Shown: positions 55,145-62,748 of the stretch, one piece after another
How positions within the stretch are numbered: the first letter of the stretch is position 1
Layout: each line of letters starts with the position of its first letter
NCBI GenBank assembly: GCA_050729835.1
Contig: JBOHLS010000014.1
Coordinates: forward strand, 1-64,000
DNA length: 64,000 nucleotides
DNA from: REEB95 sp050729835
GTDB taxonomy: Bacteria > Pseudomonadota > Alphaproteobacteria > ATCC43930 > CGMCC-115725
Direction: 5' to 3'
Made by a program: the position numbers and the translations under genes
The notes under the pieces: generated by a model
The model's input: only the letters and a program-made list of their open reading frames with translations
What the model was told of the DNA's origin: nothing
Database searches by the model: none

Positions 55145-56344
55145 CTACACCGCGGCGGCGCGCGGCGCGTTCGGCGCGGCGCGGCTGGCGATGAAGCCGG
55201 CGGCCGCCGCGCGCGCCTCGCGATCGAGGGCGTAAACGTCGTCCAACGCGTCGATCGTGCGGTCGGGCAGCAGCGCGAGCGCGCGCTCGACGGTTTCGGC
55301 GATCTCCAGGAAGCCGATGCGGCGGTCCAGAAAGGCCGCGACCGCGACCTCGTTGGCGGCGTTCAAGACGCAGGGCGCGCCGCCGCCCGCCTCCATCGCC
55401 GCGCGCGCCAGGCGCAGCGCCGGGAAGCGCACCGGATCGGGCGCCTCGAAATTGAGCCGCGCGAGCCTGGCGAGGTCGAGCCGCGGGCTCGGCGCCGAGA
55501 TGCGGCGCGGCCAGCCGAGAGCGTTGGCGATCGGCGTGCGCATATCGGGCGAGCCGAGTTGCGCCAGCACCGAGCCGTCGCTGTAATAGACCAAGCCGTG
55601 CACCACCGATTGCGGATGCACCACCACCTCGATCTGCCGCGAAGCCAGACCGAAGAGATGATGCGCCTCGATCACCTCGAGGCCCTTGTTCATCATGGTC
55701 GCGGAATCGACCGAGATCTTGGCGCCCATGCGCCAGTTGGGATGCGCCACCGCCTGCTCGGGCGTCACGTCACGCATCGCCTCGCGGGCGCGCTCGCGGA
55801 ACGGACCGCCGCTGGCGGTGAGGACGATGCGCTCGATCGCCTTGGCGTGATCGAAGTCGAAGACCTGGAAGACCGCGTTGTGTTCGCTGTCGACCGGCAG
55901 CAGCCGCGCGCCGTGGCGCCGCGCCTCTTCCGTCACCAGCGCGCCGGCGCAGACCAGCACCTCCTTGTTGGCGAGCGCGACCAGGACGCCGCGGCGTACC
56001 GCCGCGAGCGTCGGCGCCAGTCCGGCGGCACCGACGATGGCCGCCATCACCCAGTCAGCCGGCCGCGCCGCCGCCTCGACCACCGCCGCCTGGCCGGCGC
56101 CGACCTCGATGCCGGTGCCGGCGAGCGCGTCCTTGAGCGCGCGATAATGGCGATCGTCGGCAACGACGGCGAATTTGGCGTCGAGGCGCCGCGCCTGCTC
56201 GGCGAGGCGCGCGAAATTGCTGCGCGCGACCAGCGCCTCGACGGCATATGCCCCACGCTCCGCCTCGACCAGCTCGACGGTGTTGCAACCGACCGAACCC
56301 GTCGAGCCGAGGATCGTCACGCGCCGCTGCTGCGCCGCCGTCAT
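55145..56344 (-). CDS. dxr: 1-deoxy-D-xylulose-5-phosphate reductoisomerase
   Basis: Dxr makes MEP from DXP with NADPH, the committed step of the MEP pathway. The 399-residue protein has the NADPH motif TILGSTGSVGCNTVELVEA, the DXP/metal site LLPVDSEHNAVFQ, LTASGGPFRERAREAM and DSATMMNKGLEVIEAHHLFG, and the C-terminal NAANEVAVAAFL. It is the first gene of the hopanoid operon, 21 bp from hpnA. This is a notable coupling of precursor and product genes. Confidence 0.96.
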   Translation of the reverse strand: MTAAQQRRVTILGSTGSVGCNTVELVEAERGAYAVEALVARSNFARLAEQARRLDAKFAVVADDRHYRALKDALAGTGIEVGAGQAAVVEAAARPADWVMAAIVGAAGLAPTLAAVRRGVLVALANKEVLVCAGALVTEEARRHGARLLPVDSEHNAVFQVFDFDHAKAIERIVLTASGGPFRERAREAMRDVTPEQAVAHPNWRMGAKISVDSATMMNKGLEVIEAHHLFGLASRQIEVVVHPQSVVHGLVYYSDGSVLAQLGSPDMRTPIANALGWPRRISAPSPRLDLARLARLNFEAPDPVRFPALRLARAAMEAGGGAPCVLNAANEVAVAAFLDRRIGFLEIAETVERALALLPDRTIDALDDVYALDREARAAAAGFIASRAAPNAPRAAAV

Positions 56345-56427
56345 TCGCCGCCTGCTCCCTGCCGGGTTTTGCCCGTTGTCCGTGCCGTCATTTTATTGAT
56401 AAAGCGGCGGCAGCGCCCGCGTAAAGC

Positions 56428-57153
56428 TTATTCCGGGCTTTTCTTTTGGCGTTCAAGCACTTGGGCGACGCGGTCGCGCAAGCGGAAAAGCCGCTTGTCG
56501 CGGATGCCGAGCGCCCGGAGGTGCTGCGCGGTATCGAAGAGATAGGCCGCGCAGGGGCCGAGCGCGCCATGCGCCCGGGCGATCGATTCGACGATGCGGT
56601 CCTCGGACACCAGGCCGGCATAGCGCGGATGCGTCCGGTTGATGATGAAGGCGATGGCCCAGCCGCGACCGCCCTCCTTGGTGACGATGCGGACCCAGCG
56701 CGGGCAATACGAGCCGGTGATCATCTCGCGCCGCCACAGCAGCTCGAGCTCGGCCTGGGCGACCGACGCGGCGACGCGATAGACCAGGCCGCGGCAGGCG
56801 CCGCCATGATCGAGGCCGAGGATCAAGCCCGGTGCCTCGGCGCTGCCGCGTCCGAGATGCGTCCACAGGCAGAAGCGGCGGTGATAGCCGTGCACCGTCG
56901 CGATCCGCCGGTCGACAAAATGGATCATCGGATTCCAGATCAGCGAGCCGTAGGCGAACAGCCAGACGTCGCCACCGCCATCGGGGTGGCGCGCGAGAAT
57001 GGCGGCGACCGAGGCGCAATGCTCCGCGTCGGGCACGATGCGCACCGACGGATCATGCTTCTCGATCAGCCGGCGCATCTCGCCGCTCAGCACGGATTCA
57101 CGCGTGAGCTTGTGCGCGCAGTCCTTGTCGTTCGCGGGCGGATCGGCGGGCAT
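56428..57153 (-). CDS. ChaC-family gamma-glutamylcyclotransferase
   Basis: ChaC-type enzymes split glutathione to 5-oxoproline and Cys-Gly. The 241-residue protein has the diagnostic FAYGSLIWNP, then HRRFCLWTHLGRGSAEAPGL with GLDHGGACRGLVYRV, and a catalytic Glu expected in the RREMITGSY region. ATG 57153 follows weak ribosome sequence; no better start exists. It diverges from the FadJ-like gene and is not obviously in an operon. Confidence 0.88.
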   Translation of the reverse strand: MPADPPANDKDCAHKLTRESVLSGEMRRLIEKHDPSVRIVPDAEHCASVAAILARHPDGGGDVWLFAYGSLIWNPMIHFVDRRIATVHGYHRRFCLWTHLGRGSAEAPGLILGLDHGGACRGLVYRVAASVAQAELELLWRREMITGSYCPRWVRIVTKEGGRGWAIAFIINRTHPRYAGLVSEDRIVESIARAHGALGPCAAYLFDTAQHLRALGIRDKRLFRLRDRVAQVLERQKKSPE

Positions 57154-57290
57154 GGCGCACGATAGCAAAGGCCGTCGGGGCTCGAAACGGCGGCCGGCGC
57201 AGAGCTGACCGGCGCCCGAGTCGGGCATGCTTGACAGGCCGGCGTGGCCCGCCCGAGGCTCGCTTCCGGGGGAGCAGCCGAGAGGACGGA

Positions 57291-59351
57291 ATGGCCGAAG
57301 TCAGGCTCGAACGCGCCGGCGACGTCGCGGTGATCGAGATCGACAATCCGCCGGTCAACGCGTTGAGCCATGCGGTGCGCGCGGCGCTGGCATCGCGCCT
57401 CGACGAGGCGATGGCGGATGCCGCCGTCAAGGCGGCGGTGATCGCCTGCGCCGGCCGCACCTTCGTCGCTGGCGCCGACATCAACGAACTCGGCAAACCG
57501 CGCTCGCCGCCGTTGACCGTCGACCTCGCGACGCAGCTCGACGGCTGCGCCAAGCCGGTGGTGGCGGCGATCCACGGTACCGCGCTAGGCGGCGGGCTCG
57601 AGCTCGCCCTCGCCTGCCATTGGCGCGTCGCGGCGCCCGACGCGCGGCTGGGTCTGCCCGAGGTCAAGCTCGGCATCATCCCCGGCGGCGGCGGAACCCA
57701 GCGCCTGCCGCGCGCCATCGGCGCCAAGCCGGCGCTCGACCTGATCACCGGCGGCGAGACGATCGACGCCAAGCCGGCGCTCGAAGCCGGGCTAGTCGAC
57801 GAATTGGCGACGCGCGGCGACGTGCGCAGCGCGGCGGTCGCGCTGGCGCACCGCCTGATCGCCGAAAAGCGGGCGCCGAAGCGGCTGCGCGACCGCGCGG
57901 TCGAATCGGTGCCGTCGGAGCTGTTCACCCGCGCCCGCGGCGAGATCGCGCGCCGCCAGCGCGGTTTCGAGGCGCCGCTCAAGGCGGTCGACGCCGTCGC
58001 CGCCGCGATGATGCGGTTCGACGACGGGCTCAAGCGCGAGCAGGCGATCTTCGCCGAACTGGTCGAGGGGTCGCAATTCGGCGCGTTGCGCCATGTTTTC
58101 TTCGCCGAGCGCGCGGCGGCCAAGATCGCCGACCTGCCGGTCGACCAGACGCCGCGCGTCATCGCGCAGGTCGCGGTGATCGGCGCCGGCACGATGGGCG
58201 GCAGCATCGCGCTGTGCTGCGCCGACGCCGGCATTCCGGTGACGCTGATCGAAGCCGACAAGGCCGCGCTCGAGCGCGGCCTCGCGACCCTGCGGCGCAA
58301 TTTCGAATCGAGCGCGCGGCGGCGCAACCTGTCGGCATTCGAGCTCGACAAGCGCCTCGGGCTGATCAAGCCGTCGCTGCGCCTAGTCGACGCCGCCACC
58401 GCCGACCTCGTCGTCGAGGCGGTGTTCGAGGATCTCGAGCTAAAAAAGGCCGTCTTCGGCAAGCTCGACGGCATTGCCCGGCCGGGCGCGATTCTCGCCA
58501 CCAACACCTCGTACCAGGACGTCAACGTCATCGCCGCCGCGACGTCGCGGCCGCAGGATGTGCTCGGCCTGCATTTTTTCAGCCCAGCGCACGTCATGCG
58601 GCTGGTCGAGGTGGCGCGGACCAAGGCGACCGCGCCGGCTGCGCTGGCGGCGGCGCTCGCGCTGCTGCGCAAGCTGCGCAAGCTGTCGGTGATGGTCGGC
58701 GCGGCACCGGCCTTCGTCGGCAACCGTATGCTGTTCGAGCGCTCGCGCGAGGCCGACCGGCTGCTGCGCGACGGCGCTTCCCCGCGCGAGGTCGACCGGG
58801 CGATGGTCGAGTTCGGCTTTCCGATGGGGCCCTTCGCCGCCGCCGATCTCGCCGGGCTCGACGTCTCGTGGCGCATGCGCCAAGCGCAGGGCATCGCGTT
58901 CCCGGTGGCCGATGCGCTGTGCGAAGCCGGCCGTTTCGGCCAGAAGACCGGCAAGGGCTATTACCGCTACGAAAGCGGCAGCCGCGAAGGCGCGGCCGAC
59001 GAGGAGACCGACCGCGTCGTCGCCGCGGTGCGCGGGCGCCTCGGCATTACACCACGGCCGATCGCCGCCGACGCCATCATCGAGCGGCTGATCTATCCGA
59101 TGGTCAACCAGGCAGCGCAACTCATCGAGTCGGGTGTCGCCATCAGGCCGGGCGACGTCGACCTGATCTGGATCAATGGCTACGGCTTTCCGGCGTGGCG
59201 CGGCGGGCCGATGTATTACGCCGACCGGATCGGCCTCAAGACCGTGCGCAACCGGCTTGACCAGCTGGCGCGCGAGCTCGACGAGAAGGCACTGGTGCCG
59301 GCGCCACTGATCGAGCAGCGGGTGCAAGAGGGACGAGGGTTTTATGCCTAG
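57291..59351 (+). CDS. Bifunctional enoyl-CoA hydratase/3-hydroxyacyl-CoA dehydrogenase (FadJ-like)
   Basis: The 686-residue multifunctional beta-oxidation enzyme has an N-terminal crotonase domain (about 1-180) with GTALGGGLELALACHWRVA and the catalytic Glu in LPEVKLGIIPGGGGTQRLP. A dehydrogenase domain follows at about 295-600, with the NAD motif VAVIGAGTMGGSIALCCADA, then HFFSPAHVMRLVEV and GKGYYRY. ATG 57291 follows AGAGGACGG. It probably works in fatty-acid or related acyl-CoA breakdown. Its stop overlaps the convergent dehydrogenase gene by four bases. Confidence 0.9.
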   Translation: MAEVRLERAGDVAVIEIDNPPVNALSHAVRAALASRLDEAMADAAVKAAVIACAGRTFVAGADINELGKPRSPPLTVDLATQLDGCAKPVVAAIHGTALGGGLELALACHWRVAAPDARLGLPEVKLGIIPGGGGTQRLPRAIGAKPALDLITGGETIDAKPALEAGLVDELATRGDVRSAAVALAHRLIAEKRAPKRLRDRAVESVPSELFTRARGEIARRQRGFEAPLKAVDAVAAAMMRFDDGLKREQAIFAELVEGSQFGALRHVFFAERAAAKIADLPVDQTPRVIAQVAVIGAGTMGGSIALCCADAGIPVTLIEADKAALERGLATLRRNFESSARRRNLSAFELDKRLGLIKPSLRLVDAATADLVVEAVFEDLELKKAVFGKLDGIARPGAILATNTSYQDVNVIAAATSRPQDVLGLHFFSPAHVMRLVEVARTKATAPAALAAALALLRKLRKLSVMVGAAPAFVGNRMLFERSREADRLLRDGASPREVDRAMVEFGFPMGPFAAADLAGLDVSWRMRQAQGIAFPVADALCEAGRFGQKTGKGYYRYESGSREGAADEETDRVVAAVRGRLGITPRPIAADAIIERLIYPMVNQAAQLIESGVAIRPGDVDLIWINGYGFPAWRGGPMYYADRIGLKTVRNRLDQLARELDEKALVPAPLIEQRVQEGRGFYA

Positions 59352-60595
59352 CGCCGGCCGCTATAGGCCACGCGCCAGAGCGTGCCGGAACCGTCGTCGC
59401 TGAAGATCAGCGCGCCGTCGCGCGCGACCGTGACGCCGACCGGCCGGCCCCACACTGTGCCGTTGGACAGCAGGAAGCCGGTGACGAAGTCGTCGTATTC
59501 GCCGGTCGGCACGCCGTTCTTCATGCGCACGCGGACGATCTTGTAGCCGGTGCGGACGCTGCGGTTCCACGAGCCGTGCAGCGCGACGAAAACGTCGCCT
59601 TTATAGTCGGCCGGGAACTGGGCGCCGTCATAGACCGCGAGGCCAAGCGGCGCCGAGTGCGCCTGGATCAAGAGGTCCGGCGCGATCACCGCCGAGGCGG
59701 GTTCGGGATGGGCGCCACGATGCTCCGGATCGGGATGGGCGCCGAGGTAGTACCACGGCCAGCCGTAGAAGCCGCCGCGCTTGACGCGCGTCAGGTAATC
59801 GGGCGGCAGGTCGTCGCCGAGCCCGTCGCGCTCGTTGACCACGGCGAGCAAGGTGTCGCCGTCGAAACGGATGTCGACGGCGTTGCGCAGGCCCGAGGCG
59901 TAGACCGCCTTGTGGCCGCCGTCGGAATCGAATTCGAGGATGTCGGCGCGATCGGTTTCCAGCGCCATGCCGCCTTCGGCATCGTTGCTGGCCGAGCCGA
60001 TGCTGACCAGCAGGTGCTTGCCATCGGGCGTGAAGGCGAGCGAGCGCGTCCAGTGGCCGCCAGCCGGCAGTTCTTGGATGACGGTTTCGGGCGGGCCGCT
60101 CGCGCGCAGATCGCCATTGCGATAGGGAAAGCGCACCACCGATTCCTCGGTGGCGACGTAAACCCAATGCGGATCGGGACCGAGCGGATAGAAGGCGATG
60201 CCGAATGGCCGAAAGAGGCCGGCGGCGAAGACCGCGTGTTCGCTCGCCTGCGCCGCGCCGGCGTGTGCGCGCACGACCGTCACGCGGCCGGCGACGCTCT
60301 CGGCGACGAAGATGTCGCCATTGGGCGCGGTGCTCAGCAGCCGCGGCCGCGTCAGCCCGCCAAGATACTCGCTGACGATGAAGCCCGGCGGGACCGCCAG
60401 CTTGGCGTCGGCCGGGCGCGTGACGAGGCGCGGCGGGTTGGCGGCCGGCGACGTCGCGTAAGGCGGCGGCAGATCGGCCGAGATGTGGTGTACCGTGCCG
60501 GGCTGGTCCGCTTGCGCCCAGGCTGCCAAACTGCCGAACGACGCGGCGATACTCAACGCAAGAACGAAGCAGCCGCAAGCCGATCTCAATGACAT
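59348..60595 (-). CDS. PQQ-dependent sugar dehydrogenase-like protein (sorbosone dehydrogenase family)
   Basis: The 415-residue protein has a Sec signal peptide (about 1-28, ending SLAAWAQA) and a six-bladed beta-propeller with VPPGFIVSEYLGGLTRPRLL, TPDGKHLLVSIGSASND, YASGLRNAVDIRF and GDVFVALHGSWNRS near the end. This group includes periplasmic sorbosone and soluble glucose dehydrogenases. No pqq synthesis gene lies nearby. The cofactor and substrate are by family only. Start at ATG 60595, with a possible later start at 60592. Confidence 0.85.
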   Translation of the reverse strand: MSLRSACGCFVLALSIAASFGSLAAWAQADQPGTVHHISADLPPPYATSPAANPPRLVTRPADAKLAVPPGFIVSEYLGGLTRPRLLSTAPNGDIFVAESVAGRVTVVRAHAGAAQASEHAVFAAGLFRPFGIAFYPLGPDPHWVYVATEESVVRFPYRNGDLRASGPPETVIQELPAGGHWTRSLAFTPDGKHLLVSIGSASNDAEGGMALETDRADILEFDSDGGHKAVYASGLRNAVDIRFDGDTLLAVVNERDGLGDDLPPDYLTRVKRGGFYGWPWYYLGAHPDPEHRGAHPEPASAVIAPDLLIQAHSAPLGLAVYDGAQFPADYKGDVFVALHGSWNRSVRTGYKIVRVRMKNGVPTGEYDDFVTGFLLSNGTVWGRPVGVTVARDGALIFSDDGSGTLWRVAYSGRR

Positions 60596-60615
60596 GGCGT
60601 GCTTATCCTCGACAC

Positions 60616-60718
60616 CCCCTCACCCTTCCCTCTCCCCCTCGCGGGGGAGAGGGTTGCTTTGGGTTGGCGAGCCTTGAGCGCAGCAAAAGGCGACCCTTAC
60701 CCAAAGCTGGGTGAGGGG
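60616..60718. repeat. 103-bp CCCTCACCC/GGGTGAGGG element, copy 2 of 2
   Basis: CCCCTCACCC (60616-60625) and GGGTGAGGGG (60709-60718) are perfect 10-bp terminal inverted repeats. An internal CCCTCTCCCCCTCGCGGGGG hairpin and TTGCTTTGGGTT..ACCCAAAGC pairing match copy 1 at 31194-31286. It lies between two co-directional reverse-strand genes and may act as a transcript end. Confidence 0.75.
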
Positions 60719-60746
60719 CGATTGCTGCGACCAAGTCACGACGGAT

Positions 60747-61739
60747 TCAAATCTTGAACGCCTCGAAGGTTTCGGGCGCGAACAACTCTTCGGGCGAAAG
60801 GCGCCGCGGCGACAGCCCTTGCTCGTGGTGGTAGCGCAGAAACGTGTCGAGCGTGGGGCGGTTGGCGACGAGGCCGTAGGGCCACCATTCCTTGCCCATG
60901 ACGCGCCTGGTTTCCTCGAGATGCGCGCTCTGCCACGGCAGCATGGTCTTCTGCGAGGCGATCATCTCGAGATCGGCATAGGTGCGGCGCTGCGCCTCGG
61001 CGAAGGCCTTCATCAGCGACACCGCGATCCAGCGATTGGCCTCGTAGAGATCGCGGCGCAAGGCGACGACGTGCATGATCGGGAAGATCTTGGTCTTGCG
61101 GAAATAGGCCTGCTCGACCTCGACATAGTTGGGGAAGAGGCGCTTCACCTTGTCGGGCTCGCTGTGGAAGGTCGAGGGCAGACGCGGCGCATAGATGGCG
61201 TCGAGCTCGCCGTCGGCCAGCATGCGCGACAGCGTCTGGGTCGGGCCGATTGGCTGGACCTTGAACTTGGCCGGTAGGCTGAGCTTGAGCTTTTCCTCGC
61301 GGCCGGGCTCCTCCTCGCCGCCAGTGAAATAGGTCGGGCTGACGCAATCGACGCCGTATTCGTCCTGGAGGATGCCCTTCATCCAGACGATGGCGGTGAG
61401 CTGGTATTCCGGATTGCCGACGCGCTTGTCGGCGAGGTCCTTGGGCTCGCGGATGCCGCTTTTAGCCGAGACCACGAAGCAGGAATGGCGGAACATGCGC
61501 GAGGGAAAGACGGGGATGGCGACGAAGTCCTTGCGCTCCCTCGTCAGCGAGACACAATAGGACGACAGCGACATCTCGGCGGCGTCAAATTCCCGGTGGC
61601 GCAGCATGCGCCAGAAGGTTTCCTCGACCACCAAGGGCAGGACGTCGAGCTCGATGCCTTCGGGCCTGACCGTGCCGTCGCTGAGCGCGCGGGTGCGGTC
61701 GTAGTCCCAGCAGGCCAGCGTCAGCCGCAACTTCGACAT
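60747..61739 (-). CDS. 4,5-dihydroxyphthalate decarboxylase-like / NMT1-type binding-fold protein
   Basis: The 330-residue protein starts SKLRLTLACWDYDRTRALSD and has FDAAEMSLSSYCVSLTRE, AIPVFPSRMFRHSCFVVSAK and KDLADKRVGNPEYQLTA, the pattern of proteins annotated as 4,5-dihydroxyphthalate decarboxylase. It has the type II periplasmic-binding fold but no signal peptide, so a cytoplasmic enzyme is more likely than an ABC binding protein. It diverges from the HbpS-like gene across 99 bp. The true substrate is uncertain. Confidence 0.78.
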   Translation of the reverse strand: MSKLRLTLACWDYDRTRALSDGTVRPEGIELDVLPLVVEETFWRMLRHREFDAAEMSLSSYCVSLTRERKDFVAIPVFPSRMFRHSCFVVSAKSGIREPKDLADKRVGNPEYQLTAIVWMKGILQDEYGVDCVSPTYFTGGEEEPGREEKLKLSLPAKFKVQPIGPTQTLSRMLADGELDAIYAPRLPSTFHSEPDKVKRLFPNYVEVEQAYFRKTKIFPIMHVVALRRDLYEANRWIAVSLMKAFAEAQRRTYADLEMIASQKTMLPWQSAHLEETRRVMGKEWWPYGLVANRPTLDTFLRYHHEQGLSPRRLSPEELFAPETFEAFKI

Positions 61740-61838
61740 GCGCGATTGTGCCCCCCGAAAGAAATTCGGCGCGTTCCGTTCGGCGCGCCCAGCCCCTATC
61801 ATAGCGGCCCTTGGCTCAGAAACGGGAGGGAGTTTCGC

Positions 61839-62279
61839 ATGAGTAACGTCACGCTGGCGCAGGCCTCGATCATCGTCGACAAGGCGCTGGAACACGGCCG
61901 CGCGCAGAAGTTCAAGCCCTTGGCGGCGGCGGTTTTGGACTCCGGCGGCCACGTTGTCGCCTTCAAGCGCGAGGACAAGACCTCGATCATGCGGTTCGAG
62001 ATCGCCTTCGGCAAAGCCTATGGCTGTCTCGGCATGGGCTTCGGCGGGCGCGAGTTCGCGCGCCGCGTGCCGATCGCGCCGCATTTCATCCAGGCGCTGT
62101 CGGGCGCGTTCGACGGCCGCGTCGTGCCGGTGCCGGGCGGCGTGCTAATCCGCGACGGCAGCGGCGAGATCGTCGGCGCGGTCGGCATCAGCGGCGACAC
62201 CTCGGAGAACGACGAGGCCTGCGGCGTCGCCGGCATCAAGGCGGCCGGCCTCAACCCCGACACTGGCGCGCCAGCATGA
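61839..62279 (+). CDS. HbpS/GlcG-like protein (DUF336)
   Basis: The 146-residue protein has the family pattern LAAAVLDSGGHVVAFKRED, then FEIAFGKAYGCLGMG and VPVPGGVLIRDGSGEIVGAV, ending with GISGDTSENDEACGVAGIKA. Such proteins bind haem or act as accessory subunits in diol and organic-acid metabolism; the job here is open. ATG 61839 follows GGGAGGGAG. Divergence from the decarboxylase-like gene suggests a functional link. Confidence 0.87.
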   Translation: MSNVTLAQASIIVDKALEHGRAQKFKPLAAAVLDSGGHVVAFKREDKTSIMRFEIAFGKAYGCLGMGFGGREFARRVPIAPHFIQALSGAFDGRVVPVPGGVLIRDGSGEIVGAVGISGDTSENDEACGVAGIKAAGLNPDTGAPA

Positions 62280-62298
62280 GGCGGCGCGTCATGGGTGC

Positions 62299-62748
62299 AT
62301 GAACGACATCCTGCCCTTTCCGTTGCCGCCGCGGGTGCCCCCGGTCGAGCCCGCGTTGCTCGCCTCGGCGGTGTTCGTGTTCGGCGAATATCTCGACCGC
62401 GTGCGCGCCGACCTACCGTCGCCGGACGACGGCGCCGAAAGCGACGAGAGCGCGCCGCCGCAGCCCGAGATCGACACCAAGGCGGTGCTCGACCTCTTCG
62501 CCGAGGAGCTCGACACCGGCGTGCCGGTGACGCTGGCGCTCTTCCTGCGCGTCACCGCGCTGTTCCGGCTCCTGGCGCAAAGCCCGTCGCTGGCGCGCTT
62601 CGCGCTCGAACCCGACGGACCCAACGCGCTGTCGGAAACCGCGCTGTTGGCGGCGGCGCGGCTCGACCTGCCGGTGAAGCGGACCGGCAAGGAAGGCACG
62701 GCGGATTTCGACCCACGCGCCTTCCGCGCGGCGTTGACGCGGGAGTGA
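62299..62748 (+). CDS. Hypothetical protein (149 aa)
   Basis: The acidic protein has a Pro-rich start (LPFPLPPRVPPVEPALL), a helical middle with VFGEYLDRVRADL and a disordered acidic link, and a helical C-terminal part with DTKAVLDLFAEELDTGVPV and TALFRLLAQSPS. It lies 19 bp after the HbpS-like gene on the same strand and ends one base before the stop of the convergent exporter gene. I recognise no family and there are no membrane or secretion signals. Confidence 0.6.
   Translation: MNDILPFPLPPRVPPVEPALLASAVFVFGEYLDRVRADLPSPDDGAESDESAPPQPEIDTKAVLDLFAEELDTGVPVTLALFLRVTALFRLLAQSPSLARFALEPDGPNALSETALLAAARLDLPVKRTGKEGTADFDPRAFRAALTRE

Noticed and set aside
54236..56545. 769-aa forward frame across hpnA and dxr
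   Set aside because: Long open frames are expected in high-GC antisense; it spans two well-supported reverse genes and has no motif.
57098..58954. 618-aa Ser/Arg-rich reverse frame opposite the FadJ-like gene
   Set aside because: Composition is that of a GC-rich shadow; the forward frame has both enzyme domains complete.
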